DNA of 64,000 nt. It comes from Atherix ibis (lineage: Eukaryota; Arthropoda; Insecta; Diptera; Athericidae). Of the stretch, positions 14,801 to 27,070 are shown in pieces. Where the stretch lies: the NCBI GenBank assembly GCA_958298945.1, contig OY282605.1:123810267-123874266 (forward strand). Direction: 5' to 3'. A model generated the notes under the pieces. That model was not told the DNA's origin and did not search any database. It saw only the letters and a list, made by a program, of their open reading frames with translations. The translations under genes and the position numbers were made by a program. Every line of letters starts with the position of its first letter. Position 1 is the stretch's first letter.

Positions 14801-15025
14801 TTGATTATGTTCACTTTTATTGTTACTCAATTTAATATGAAAAATAAATCATTCTAATAATATATAGCAAAAAAAAGTCAACTTTTCAGAAATCTACAAA
14901 AATATTAGTGATTTACAATTCAAAAAGAAAACGTGTAGGCTTACAAAAAAACGAAATCTTATTGGAATAATGTATTTTAGAGAGAAATTTATCACATTAC
15001 TACGATATTAATATTTTTTCATAGA
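11819..15025. other. Non-coding stretch; less AT-rich 12.1-14.35 kb
   Basis: From about 12.1 to 14.35 kb the composition is less AT-rich. It includes a GAA/GAC-rich tract at about 13530-13575 and a 70-codon plus-strand frame at 13002-13214. That frame has no recognised family and no supporting splice or promoter evidence. From 14.45 kb it becomes very AT-rich. Confidence 0.45.
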
Positions 15026-15154
15026 TTCTAAACTGAAAAAAAACAGAATTTATAAAATTATTTAATTTTTTATATTCTGTTTTTCTTTTTAGTTTAGAAA
15101 CTTTTATTTCTTAATTTATTAGTCATTTAACTAATAAATTAAGAAATAAAAGTT
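15026..15154. repeat. Two adjacent inverted repeats (hairpins)
   Basis: The first is an imperfect inverted repeat with outer arms TTCTAAACTG at 15026-15035 and AGTTTAGAA ending at 15099. It continues into AAAACAGAAT against ATTCTGTTTT, giving arms of roughly 27 bases around an AT-rich loop. The second is perfect: 25-base arms at 15099-15123 and 15130-15154 with the 6-base spacer CATTTA. The two abut. Such foldbacks are typical of MITE or foldback-element termini, but I find no target duplication to prove it. Confidence 0.85.
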
Positions 15155-15529
15155 GTGTCTATAGCAAAATTTGATTAATTCAGTATTTGAATTTTATATA
15201 AAAGTTTATTTATTTTGATTTCAGATCTTATAACGAATACTGAGTGATTATAATTGACTTTCCAAATCGTCCCTTTTTTCTCAATGCTTTTTTTACTTTA
15301 ACTGATATATTATTAGCATAGTCGAATATTTTTAAAAAGTATTTATTATTTTTTAATATAAAATATTTTATATTCGTAAAAAAATATATTAAAATACTGC
15401 TAAAAGTACATATAAGTAATTTATATAAAGAATATGGAAAATTTATTTTATAGTTGATACAAGATGTGGCAAAAAAATGATGAGATATTTAATGTTATCA
15501 ATGTTATCCTCTTCAAATTAGTTTGCTTG
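15155..15529. other. AT-rich spacer
   Basis: AT-rich sequence between the hairpins and the mariner relic. It probably includes the 3' flank of the transposon. No terminal inverted repeat could be placed with confidence. Confidence 0.4.
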
Positions 15530-16070
15530 GGCAGGCTTAAACTCGAATCGCCTTCAGGTTTTGGACTGTACATCTTTGGATGCTATCGACAATACCAAAA
15601 TGGCTTTCTTTCAAAGCCTCCTGTCATATCGACAGTAACAAACTAGCATTCTTTCAAGTACTTCGGACTGAGATAAGGCGAATAGAGATGCTGGGGAACC
15701 ACAGGAATGCATTTTTCCAACAAAAACTTTTTGATGGAGATGACAGTATGATAGGGAGCGTTGTCATGGTGAATCATTCAAGTGAATACAATGTTTGATT
15801 TAACGCAAAGATTCAATATTAATCAATGGTCTAATTTTACAAGAGCCCCACTAGTTCAAAATTTCGATGTTGAAGGCCTACCAGAGTGGGGTTTATGTTC
15901 CACTGCTTCTCTTCTCTCCAAAAAATGTTCATGTCTCCGAAACGAAAACGTCGCTGCTCCAAATTTCTCTGGTTCTTTCTTTATAACACCCAGCTTCCTC
16001 TGAACGTGTAGTACAAGTTTCAGAAGCAGTCTCATTATTTCCTACCACACCCCGGAAGATAATAATGTGA
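15530..16070 (-). pseudogene. mariner-family transposase relic
   Basis: Read on the minus strand, this is a decayed mariner transposase (Tc1/mariner superfamily, DD34D catalytic domain). About 16060-15860 gives N-terminal DNA-binding-domain matches, including an ETASET-like segment, KFGAATFSFRRHEHFLERRE and the linker word GRPSTSK. Near 15770-15655 the catalytic block reads HHDNAPYHTVISIKKFL, then IPVVPQ and a degraded YSPDLSPCD-like segment. Next come an HFG-VDSIQ segment and LKAI from the C-terminal part. Several frame changes and stops are needed, and the central region is deleted, with the N-terminal domain joined almost directly to the segment before HHDN. It cannot encode an active enzyme. 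A fragment related to it lies in each unit of the array at 35.4-42.1 kb. Confidence 0.85.
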
Positions 16071-18722
16071 AATACAATAGTTCAAAAACTATGATAAAAC
16101 AACTAAAAATATAACTATTAATTTACAATACTATATAACCAATAATATATATTGTGATATTAAAAAAAAGTCATATGGAAATAATGTGATTATTACATTT
16201 TTAGGTTAATGGATAAAAAGAAGTGGAATTTTAGAATTTCAAGATATGAAGCTCCAGAATGGTTATGGCGTAATTTTTATGGGCTACAAAAACATGCCAC
16301 CACTAGAGGATTCCAGCCTAAAAGCTATATCCTGCTTCTGGAGTAATTTGTTTAATTTGCGTAGTTTAGAGGATATAAAAAGTGGAAGAAAATATCGAGC
16401 TCAGCTACTTTCATATTTTCAAAATAAAATTTCCAAAAGACCAAATTACTTTTATTTGTGTATTTAATTAGAAGAAAAAGTCATTATATGCTAATATGTG
16501 TTGAAATACAGTATAGTACCCTAAGGCGCTTAAGTGCGAACCGAGGGATAGAAGTGGTCACTCGTTCATGCATCCATTCATGACACTAGCCTAAATATAA
16601 GATTCAATATGAATTTATTTGTATGTATGCACGTAGCTAGATTGGCTATGGCCACTGCTTCGGCCCCCATCTTTGTCGCATATATGACAATACTTACTTA
16701 ATAATATGCTCGTAGATTTACACGAACTCATGCATATTAACGAATATTTATATTTTTGCATAGAAGTAGGTATAGTCGTAAATGCTTATAAATATAGTAG
16801 CGCCAAAGTAGAATATATCAACCTAAGTACAGAATTTGGATGTCCAAACTCTGGGTCCTTGATGTATACATAAGATAAAGGAATGTTAGAATGTGGAGAT
16901 ATTCATTTACAAAATTTTGCCTTTAATCAGCCAGTTGCCACCATTGACTCATTTCATTTTGCTTTACGAGTAATACTCGTATTTGGTACCATTCCTTCGT
17001 TTATATAAAATATTCTAAGGATCCCCAAAGCAGCAAAAGCATTTGAGAATTTAAAGGAGTAGCAATAGAATTAGTAAGGGTGATAGCTGAAGCAGTAGAA
17101 GTAGCATTGATAATAATAACAACAACAGCAACACCAATAGCAATAGAAACAAAAACAACGCCAACAACAGTAACAACAAAAATAATAAGAGCAGTAGCAA
17201 GGCAGTACTGGCATTTAATGCAAAAGGGTTAAAACCGAGTAAAGTTTATGGATCGTAAAGACTGGAGAGCTATTTGGTTTTATTTAGCGGACACAAAAAT
17301 ACACATATTTGTATATGAAGGCTTCATCGAAGGAAATGAGGGAGCAACTACGAAGAGGATGAACCCAAGGATTTTGTGATATTTTGTTCCTCTTCACTTC
17401 TATTCAAGCTTGTACATTTCTTCCACTTTCTATTCGACTCTCCCCCCCCAATTTGGTTTCGTTTTGTTTGGTTTTATTCAGTCCATTTCAGTTCAGTTCG
17501 GTTCGGTTCCATCTAGTTTATGGGTTTGCTGTTTAGAGTAGAAAGATGTTCTACACCTTTATAGGGAGACTTAGTAGATGGGTGGATCCAACGAGTATTA
17601 TGCAAATGTACGAAAACTTTAAGAATGAGTCCAACCATCGTTCGCTCCGTCATGTATCAGTTGAAAGCTTGACGAGAAAGTTGAGAACCTCTAGGAGATG
17701 GTGTTACATTAATGGCATGCCTTGGCATAGAGGACATACATAAGTGTGTGTGTGTGTATAGATATCTAATTTTATATGCATATTTTTAATTTGTTCTGTA
17801 GCTCAGTTTCCAGCTAGTCATATCTCATGAAGAACATTGAATACCCCCCACATACTTTTATCTCAATCTTCGCCAAAGAGGACGAAATAGAATATCCAGT
17901 GGTACTAGCCACCCACTTTAATCAGCTAAATACTCGAATATTTAGGTATGTACATATAACTTGATATTAAAATGTTAATTCTAGCTCATATAGTATAACT
18001 TTTCTGACTTCAGTTCGAGGTCTATTAAAATATACACTACACTTCACTTTTTATGCAAATTCTTATTGAAGAGAAAATGGTCAGTACCGAAATATCAGCA
18101 CAACCCTCTCTATGGCTTATATTATCTACACCCATCCTGTCAACAAACATTTGCTAAAGCTTCTACTGGGTTGGATGGAGCTCGAACGACGACGATAAGT
18201 CCAGCTCTGAGTCATAAAAGTAAGATTCGACTTGTCCGTGCCCTTGATAGCTGATTTTTAATACATTTTTTATTACGGTATACTGAACATTAGATGGCAA
18301 TTCTGTCGTACAAGTACTTGCAGATATCTTCGGTTCAATTGAATAATTAAAAACGAACCATCTAACAGAAATTACTTTTACTCTTGATCCATAACGAAAC
18401 GATTTTTATACGCTTTATACTATGTTATAAAGGTGATTTTATATATAGCATAATACGACTCTTTATATAAAATATAAATTAATTATGCATTCAATTTTTT
18501 AAATATTATTAATTTTCTTTTATTTTAATTTAAAAATGTTTAGTATTATTTTTTTTTTAAATCGAAAATTAATCATATAATTGATGAAATATTTCGAAAA
18601 AAAACTATTTTATTATTGATTTCATATAAAAGATTCCTTTTTTTGAAAAGTGGATTCTTACAAAAGAAATTTATCTAAATAATGTTAAGATATGGTAATA
18701 AATCAATTGTTATAGTTTTAAA
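16071..18722. other. Non-coding stretch with CAA-rich tract and pentamer tract
   Basis: Nearest the transposon the sequence is AT-rich. At about 17090-17215 there is a long degenerate CAA/ACA and AAT trinucleotide tract. At about 17455-17510 there is a GTTTT/GTTCG pentamer tract. A (GT)7 run lies at 17744-17757. Short plus-strand frames at 16246-16467, 17546-17743 and 18066-18254 have no recognisable domain. Confidence 0.5.
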
Positions 18723-19431
18723 GTACGATTAGACGATTGTCTGAATGTGGAAATATTAGCATATATTTGACTGTAATGCAAACATCTGACAATATGCATT
18801 TCCAGGCATACCATTTAAAAAGTGATCACACGATTGCCAGATTTCATTAAATTTTGCCAGTCTTCAAATAGTCGGATAATCGTCCAGTCTGACAATGTAT
18901 GCAAATAAAAATGTTCCTATGCCACGTTTATCATATAACTGCAAATAAAAAATTGGAGCACTCATTGTCAGACAAAAATGTTATATTGTTTTTGCTTGGC
19001 AGTTTACTGTTTGGTTTACTGTATTGAAATAGTGAAATAGATTGAAGGATTGTAATTTTTGTGAAAATAATCTCCAGAAATAAAAAGTTGTGTGTTGCTA
19101 AAATTTTAATGGCATATATTTTTGAATAAAGCAGTATTGAGGAATTGAAAAAAAGGAAAAAACGCAGTGAATTACTCACTCAAATATCAGAAATATTTTC
19201 AGATTATTTTTGCGTTGTCAGATAATATTAATTTTACCATCTGCCAATGTGCAAATGTGTACAAATATTCTGACAATGATTCCAAAGTGTGATCATACGG
19301 TTTCCCGATGTTGTCTGTAAATATTGTCAGACATTGGCTTCAAATGGTCTGACAATGGCTTATGCTATTGCCACACTCTACTATTAAATTAAAATAGTGT
19401 TAGTTAAAGTCTAACAGTCATGTAATCGTAC
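18723..19431. mobile_element. MITE-like element with 9-bp internal motif
   Basis: Termini are inverted: GTACGATTA at 18723-18731 and TAATCGTAC at 19423-19431. Weaker complementarity continues inward for about 12 more bases. Inside, the 9-mer TCTGACAAT or its complement ATTGTCAGA occurs exactly at 18785, 18888, 18964, 19269, 19323 and 19348, plus near-matches at about 18737 and 19213. The pair at 19323 and 19348 forms a hairpin. There is no coding capacity. Size (about 0.7 kb), inverted ends and repeated internal sites in both orientations fit a non-autonomous DNA transposon carrying transposase-binding sites. The superfamily is not assigned and no target duplication was proved. Confidence 0.6.
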
Positions 19432-22400
19432 CCTTAGACAAATTTAATATTTTATTTGAAAGAAATATTGAAGATAATAGAAAAAATTGTATATCTTATA
19501 TTCCTTGTATATTATTTCTCTTATTGTCAATAATATAAAATTTGTATATTCTAGTCTGTGATATATCTGATATTCACTCTATTAAAATGTATAGTCTAAG
19601 GTCTCTACATAAAAAAGGCTGCACTTGACTCTTTTACTGATTTGAAACCGGAGAAAATAATTCCTTATAAAAAAAAATATTTTTTATGATTACTAATAGT
19701 TTTAAATGAAATTCATACATAATTTTTCGTTTCAACTTATTACTACAAATTACAAATAATGAAGAGTTTTCTTATCCTTTCTGTAGGTATGCAATAAACC
19801 TCTATATTATCTGCGATAATAGGTCAAAAATTTATTTTCTATGGTATAAAACATAAAACGTAACAGTTTAATAGAAATATTATATTTTCAATTTTAAATA
19901 GCAACAAAAAATGTTATGGCATATTTAAAAAATTATTTCCAAATGAATTAAATACTCAGTATTTTTTAACTTACGTATATTATTTAATTATAATATTATA
20001 AAAATATATAATGGTAATAAATATTAATTTTTTTTAATTATCAATAAAATAATTGCCAAATTTTGCAATATAAGTAAATAATTATTTCATTTTTCAGTTA
20101 ATATGAAGGAGAGAGCCGCTATTAAAAATTATCAGTATCTATTGTATTGAAAAAATATATATTCTAAACCAAAATTACAAGCATAATTTATAATTTGTCA
20201 AATTTATTTTACATATTTCGATTGAAAAATTTCGTTTGATATCAAAATAATAGTGTCCAAAATGTTAAGCAAATAAAAAAAAATTCTAAATTCAGAGTGT
20301 AAATAATCAAATAATTGTACTTATTAATCATATTTTATTTTATAAAATAGTTTTTTTTAAATACGATAAATTTCTATGACTTTACTTTAATTTAACTATC
20401 AAAGGTACGCAAAGTATTTGAATTTGGGGTACTACCAATCTATTGCGGATGGGAAAAAATCATAAAAAAAAGGATTTGCATATTCTTATTTGAAAAATAT
20501 TAGCATAAAATTATTTATTTTAAAAATATCTTGAAATATAAATAAATAAAGTAAACTAGTTTTTCGCAGAAGTTTCAATTTTCAAGATAGTTTTTCGACA
20601 GACATTCAACTAATTCTTAATAGAATAATATAATAAATTAATACTTTTGTAAAAAAAAATTTATAAAAAATATTATTTCAAAAAAATATATATTTCACAA
20701 AAATAAGAAATTTTGTAGAATTTTTCTTTTATTAACTATCAAACATTCAAATTGGAAGAGATTTTAATATTCTTAAACTTCAACTGTGTAAAAATTGGGT
20801 GAATTTATATTTGAATGATTACTTTGTAATTATTAAATACTTTAAAATTTTCAATAAATGATTATTCAGAAATTGCAATTAATCAATATTCTTAAAAAAG
20901 TTGGCTAAAATCAAAAAAAAATACAATAAAATTTCTTAGTTAAAATTTAAAAATAAAATAAAAAATTAAAAACTAAAATAAAGAAAACATATCAGAAAAA
21001 ATCATCAAAATGATGCATAAAAAAATAAAGTAAAATAAAAAAAAGTTAATAGCGCGCATGACAGAAAGTATTGTTAGCCTGTGTTAGTCAAAGGCTGTAG
21101 AACGAATACAAAGAAGTAGTCATGAAAAATAAATATATTCGCAGATTCCACCCCAGGGGTGGTAATGAAGATGAAAAACGAAATGAAACTGACGAAACGA
21201 AAAGGAAAAGCGAGAAATTACCAACTTGCTCATTCTTAAAGCATCACCCTTCCGATAGAAAAATATACCAGGTTGCTATACCAAAAGCTGAACTTTTTGG
21301 TCCACCATCATCCCCCATTTAAATTGGCGAAACCGAACATGTGAGTATGGGTTCACTTCTTCTGTAACACCCCAACAGCTTATATTGTATAGAAATAGGC
21401 TTGGAAATCTACCACTCCACGAACGAAAATCTATCCTTTTTGTGCAAAGATTTTCTCTGAATCTTTTCTACTTGTGTTAGTATTTTTGTCTGCAAAAAGG
21501 GTTTGAATCAAATGATAATACATACAAGCCAGCCTTATCCAATTTGTTTGTATTTCGCTTGAAAAATGGAGAAACATTATAATACACCAACGCAAATATC
21601 ATAAAAAAGGGTGAAGGGAACCCTATTGTAATAATAAAATTTGACTTAAAAGATTACAATTTTCCCTTAATTAAATATGAATTTTCCATTTTATATAAAA
21701 TTTCTAATAAAAATATTATAAATTTTTTTTTTTTAATTTTCATATTTTATCATAAAATAATTATTTAATTAATTTCTTTTCTTTATTATTTCAGTATTCT
21801 AATGTATTGACAACGATAGTAAAATTATATGGCAGCTACCGACATAAACAAACTATTAGAAAAGTTCAACTTTAGGTTGGTAATCTTCACCAGAACAATA
21901 ATTGTATGGAATTTGGACCATGATTGGATAGAAAATAAAAAATATAAAAACACACGCTTGAGTGTAATAATACAATACTAAATATGAATAAAAAATGTTT
22001 GTAGAAATACACTTGCTTAAATAAAAAATATTAGAAACTGCTTGCTTATAGTTGTTTGAATTGTTTTGCATGGCTTAAAAGATTCAAAACCTGCTTCATA
22101 GAAAATGCTTATTTGATACGCTTTAATATTTATTATATGAAATTTTACTATTGCATATAAATATCCTTTGCTATTTATCTAAACACAATTTCAATTCGCT
22201 TATTTTGATAAATTCATTCATGTTCGTTATATTAGAAATTAGAAGAGCGCAACTACGATCATTTTCAAAATTTTCAAATTTAGAAAAGGTTAGCAAAATT
22301 ACTAATCGTTACACTATTTGGTTTTTTCAACACGACTATCTACATGTTTAGAACCACCACTTAATCATAGATTTTTTATATAAATAATAAGTAAAAGAAA

Positions 22401-22719
22401 ATTCGAAAATATTATAATTAATATCAAAAAATAATTATAGTTATAATACGAGGAGAATTGAAAGAAAACTCCACGTCAAATGAAGTAAAAATTCAGTTTC
22501 ACATTGTTAAGAGCCACAACTCTTGGTCAATTGCATATATTTACACACACTTGCTACATTGCACTTTGTTTATAATATTCTCAATATTGTATGCAGTTTT
22601 TTTATATTTATTATGAAAAGAGGGCAATTTTTTCAGTTAAATTTTAAAAAAGGATAAACGAAAAAATAAGTTTATATATTTAAAAAAAAAATTTGCGAAA
22701 AAAAATACTATAAACTTAC
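19432..22719. other. AT-rich non-coding stretch
   Basis: Very AT-rich from about 19.6 to 21.0 kb. A less AT-rich island at about 21050-21550 holds a 66-codon plus-strand frame (21122-21322) with a Lys/Glu-rich N-terminal half. I do not recognise it. GTGAGT at about 21341-21346 is a possible splice donor beyond its stop. If the minus-strand exon at 22.7 kb is real, this interval would lie in its first intron. Confidence 0.4.
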
Positions 22720-23000
22720 CATTGCCTCATTTAAATTCGTTTGTACAACACCAAACACATCACACTGGGAGAAAAAATTTTTTCGCACTGAAAACCGAAA
22801 AAACGAGTACTGTTCTCACAGTCCTGGCGAAAAATTTTAACGTCGCGAAATATTGTGTATTTGTTGTTGTTCCCGATTTGTTCCGTACGGTTTTTTCCCA
22901 ATTTTTTTCCACATTTGTTGTTTTTGTTTTCCATTCACCACTCGTCACCACTTCCTGTACATACTCAACGCAGTGTCGGGCAAAAACCAACTTACACTGC
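22720..23000 (-). other. Possible first exon (5' UTR plus start codon) of a minus-strand gene
   Basis: On the minus strand this less AT-rich block ends in ATGAGGCAATG followed directly by GTAAGT, a strong splice donor (GT at 22719-22718). The ATG at 22730-22728 has A at -3. An in-frame TAA precedes it immediately, so it would be a true start in a coding exon of three codons plus two bases. The block upstream reads like a leader, without long frames in this phase. No downstream exon was found at lower coordinates, so any protein is unknown and the first intron would be very long or leave the window. The right boundary is arbitrary. A second GTAAGT on the minus strand lies near 22992. Confidence 0.3.
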
Positions 23001-23487
23001 CATCTATGATATGGAAGCTAAACTATAACGAAGCTAGAAAAAAGTTTAACATCAACGAGAAAAACCCGACATTTTTCAAAGCTCTCACAAACACATAGAC
23101 ACTTGTACTTGTTGTATGTCCATAAGGGATAATGCTACCGGTTGTAATGATATGTGCGCAAGCCGGGTCTTTACGCACACCACAAATGAAATATGATTTT
23201 TTCTGTTTTTTATTCGGTTACCTCATCACTCCGGATAGCGTTCTTGCCAAGTAAACAATTTTTTTACTTTCAACACACTCAAATGGATAGGTTGCGTTGT
23301 GGTCGTACGTTAGGGGTGAATTTTCTGTACTAAAGCAAATCCTTACATTTTCGCGGGAATGCTCTGATTGTATGTATTTAAATGTGCAGCCCATCCAAAT
23401 AGAGTAACAACAAAAATAACACTACCACAACATCAGCGCAATAAGTAAACAAAGATACTTAAAAAAAACGGCAAAAAAATGGCGCAC
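23001..23487. other. Less AT-rich upstream interval
   Basis: It lies between the possible minus-strand leader and a plus-strand TATA box. It holds no ORF of note. If both transcripts exist this would be a bidirectional promoter interval, but I see no diagnostic factor cluster. Confidence 0.25.
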
Positions 23488-23498
23488 TATATAAAAGG
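23488..23498 (+). promoter_or_regulatory. TATA-box-like sequence TATATAAAAGG
   Basis: TATATAAAAGG matches the TATA consensus followed by GG and is set in a less AT-rich context where it is less likely by chance. A TCAGTT initiator match lies at 23566-23571, which is too far (about 78 bp) for a standard core promoter. No initiator was seen at the expected 30 bp, and no clear gene follows. Confidence 0.3.
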
Positions 23499-25797
23499 AC
23501 ACGAGTGTTCAAATTTCGCACAAAATTTTTTTTACAACGAACGCGCTAATGCCGCTCCATCCGTTCATCAGTTCGTTTGTTTGACCGTTGTTGGTTCTGC
23601 AGGCACTTCACTATTTTGTCGGTTGGGACGCTCTGAGGTTCTGACTTCCAGAACGGGTTTTCTTTTGTCCAGAAACCTTTTGACTGAACATTATTTTGGG
23701 CTCGGTGTTGGCTAGACCTTCTAAACTTTTTTCCATATACCAATTGCGGGTTTTTTATTCGCCCCGTCGTTGTCATGATTTGTTTTTTATGTGCACACGT
23801 TTTTTTCTATTGCTTTCCCCGAATTTTTTACACTCGCGTTTTCTTTATTACAGAATTTCTCCGTAAACTCCCACCAACTACTATGCTTTAACGTAATATG
23901 TACGTACTATTTTGTCATTTTTTTTAGTAAATTGGGAATTTTTATTAATTTGATAGTGGTCCAAAGAATATTTAGTAAATATTCAATCATCGATTCTCAA
24001 ATTTATATCAAACAAATTAAAGTCAGGATATGAAAAAAAATCAAAATTTCAATAAAATTGTTGTGCAAGTAACCGACCAAATTTTAAATATTTAATTTCA
24101 CATGCAATTACTAATAATTTAGCATTAAAATTACAACAGTTATTAGAATATTTTCAACATTTATAGTTTATTAAAAGGAATTTTTTTTTTATAAAAGTAT
24201 ACGTATTTAACATATAAGGCTTAAAACTCTGTAAACGAAATAGAATGCCAAAAAATTTGGAAGAGATTCCAAATCATGGTTACTTAGAAAAAGCATATGA
24301 AACTGTCTGTAAAAAAATAACCAAACAAAACTATAACTACAAACAAAAAAATAAAATACTTTGAATATGTAAAAAGATCATATTAAAATATACGAGTAAT
24401 AAAATAAGACAACTAGCACCAAAATACGAGAACTTACACTATATAAAATTACCAAAAATATGTTCATAATATTAAAATAAAATTAAGTTTTTATTTCTAG
24501 TGAGATAATAATACCACTATCAATAACTTATATACACATACTTCTGAAAAATTCTGAAATAATAGTTTAATATTGTCAAATTTTACATATTGATTAAGAT
24601 TTTATCTACTAATAAAGGTAAAAACTGATAGATAAATAAATAAATCTCAAGCTAAATAATATGTCTTTAATGTAACAAAAAGATAAAGGGAAGCAGCAGG
24701 TAAACGGAACTATACAATATTTAAAGTCAGTTTAAACTCTATATTTTATAGCACCCAACAGATGAAACCTTACAGTTTTACCAACCAAATTTATATAGTT
24801 TATCAAATTTATACCAGATGGCGTGCGCATATTGTTTTCTGCCGTAATCATTAAATAACAATTTCGAAAAGATCAAATGTTTGAATAGAATTAATTTGCT
24901 TCCACAATTCCGCATTAATTAAACTATTCAAACTTTAATATTATTTTCCTAAATAATATCAGAATTGTATTTTAATAAGAATTACTTTCTGTTCGAACAG
25001 AATTTGTTTTGGTTTATTTAATAGTATAAAAAGCCTTCTTCTACATTAAATATCGATACCATTAAAACCAAATTTATTCAACGATAATAATAACAACAAA
25101 ATATTATAAATCATCTTAAATTTCAAGTAAATTTTAATATTAAAAAAAAAGGTTTTTTTCAATTCGTCAAAGTAAATAAATATTCCATTTTCAATAATCT
25201 TTTCTCAAACTTTATTTACTGATGCATCCCAATTTTGATATGCAATGTAATCTTATAATTTAGTTACTTATATGCTAATATTTGCATTTTATTAGTATTC
25301 AAATGTTAAGGAAATATGAAAATCGCGAAATGACACGTTGTGGTGTTTTGTAGTAACCACAACAACTTGTAACTATGGTGAAATGTCATGCTCACTATTT
25401 ATGATTAATACCCAAAAGAACAAATAAAACAATAAATTCTAATTACATCGTTACTCTGAATGAATTTTCTTAATAAAACTTTAATTTAGGTTTTATACAT
25501 ATTCATCCAAAAGAAATTCGAAATTATTAATAATCAAAAATTATTCAAGTACGTACGATTTTCAATTTAAGTACGTTGTAATCTTGTAGTATGCAGGAGT
25601 ATTGAGTTTGAGTCCTGCTAGTGAAATAAGCTTTAAGAATTTATATTCTTGTTTAATATATTGTTCTAGATCATTAATGATTTTCGCAATTTAGCTTTGC
25701 CTCTATCATATTATTGCTTATAATGAAAAGTTGTCCAATTTTTGCTTGGGAAAGTAGACTTAAATTTTTATTTCATTATATTGCTTGAACCTTGCCT
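23499..25797. other. Non-coding; less AT-rich to 23.8 kb, then AT-rich
   Basis: 23.5-23.8 kb is balanced in composition, with overlapping frames on both strands (23479-23715 plus, 23546-23776 minus) and no recognised protein. On the minus strand, an initiator match TCAGTC lies near 23690. From 23.9 kb it is AT-rich with nothing recognisable. Confidence 0.4.
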
Positions 25798-26285
25798 TTA
25801 TGCATGGTATATAATATCATCCAAATGACTGTCTCGAGACTTCTTACTGGACTCGATCATTTTGAGGTAATTTTTAATTTCCTCTTTCGCACATTTCGAG
25901 CTGAAATTGGGAAATACTTTAATACTATTAAATTTGAAATTTATCTGCGTAAATATGATCAATGGATAGTCGTATAAGAACATGTCAAATGGCATCATGT
26001 CGTACTATCTTGGAGGTCAATTGACATTAGCCAACCTCAAAATTAACCTCCATGTTACCATTTACGAAATAAAGCCGAAAATCTGTCGCCATGTCTTCTT
26101 AAAACCACATTTGGTTCAGAGTATAAGTTCATGTTCAGGCCAAAGAAAAGTCGATTACTAATAACAGCTTTAGACGAAATGGTTTCTCCATAGTCAATTG
26201 TGGATTTTCAAAGCCCCATATATAGAAATATTGTTAATTGATGTATCTTCAGAGAAATAAATGTACCTCATCGCTGAAAAAAATT
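25798..26285 (-). pseudogene. IS630/mariner-type transposase relic (copy B)
   Basis: Minus-strand translation gives, in order and with frame changes: FSDEVHLF and GYINQQYFYIWGFENPQ (start of the DDE domain), a degraded WPE-H-L/FKK segment, a damaged WPPRS region then MMPFDMFLYDY (equivalent of PRSCDLTPLDYFLWGY), and the C-terminus KKSRDSHLDDIIYHA followed by a stop at 25798. This order matches insect transposases of the IS630/Tc1/mariner group with a DDE_3-type domain. It is non-functional through frameshifts. Just past the stop, the sequence GCAATATAATGAAA is shared with copy C at 43.96 kb, supporting a single element family. Confidence 0.85.
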
Positions 26286-27070
26286 TATTCGAAAAATTAT
26301 CTTTAGACTAAACAAATATTTTCTTAAACATTATATATTTTTAACAATTATCTATTGAAAGAAGTCGTGCTATCAATATTACAAAATAGATAATCCAATA
26401 TCAATTTTACGAATTCTTATTACATCTTCATTCATTTTTAATTTTTAATGTTAGACACAGTTAATATGTTAGAATCTAAAAAATAATAAATAATGATTTG
26501 CATAATTTTTATGTATAAGTGAAAAATTATTTCTGTGATTTAATAAGTTATTCGTGTTTTCTTTCACTTCAAACATTTATTTCATTAATTTTAATAGTAA
26601 GTTTCTTATTTGCTCTTTTAGCCCAAAATCACAGAAATTAAATGTATAGTCGAGTTGCAGTTAATTGTTACAACATAGTATAAATTATCACAGTGTATAC
26701 AATAGTGTTATTTTAAAACAACGAAGCAAATCTATATATTTTTTATTATTATTAAAATTTAGCAAATTATTTCTAAACTAGAAGATCTAAATAGTCTTAT
26801 AGTCAATTGTCTGTCATACTTCATGAAATATAAATGACTGAATATGTCAATTTACTATTCTCGCCCCTACATACATAAGCAATGGAAAAAAATTCAATAA
26901 AATTCTTATTTAATGTCTAAGCATACATAAGCAATGAAAGAAAAAAAAATTCAATAAAATAATATTTCTAAAAACAAAGTAAAATTTACACAATATTTTT
27001 TTTTTAAATTACACAATATTATTAAATACAAAAAATAATGCCCCATGTACGTGAATATAAAATAATATAT
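26286..27070. other. AT-rich stretch with a 52-bp-spaced direct repeat
   Basis: The segment CATACATAAGCAATG followed by A-rich sequence and ATTCAATAAAAT occurs at 26870-26903 and again, slightly longer, at 26922-26960. This is a local tandem duplication. The rest is AT-rich. Confidence 0.6.

Noticed and set aside
25600..25623. tRNA-like B box (AGTTTGAGTCC) with complementary GCAGGA/TCCTGC
   Set aside because: No A box, acceptor stem or anticodon arm can be folded around it.
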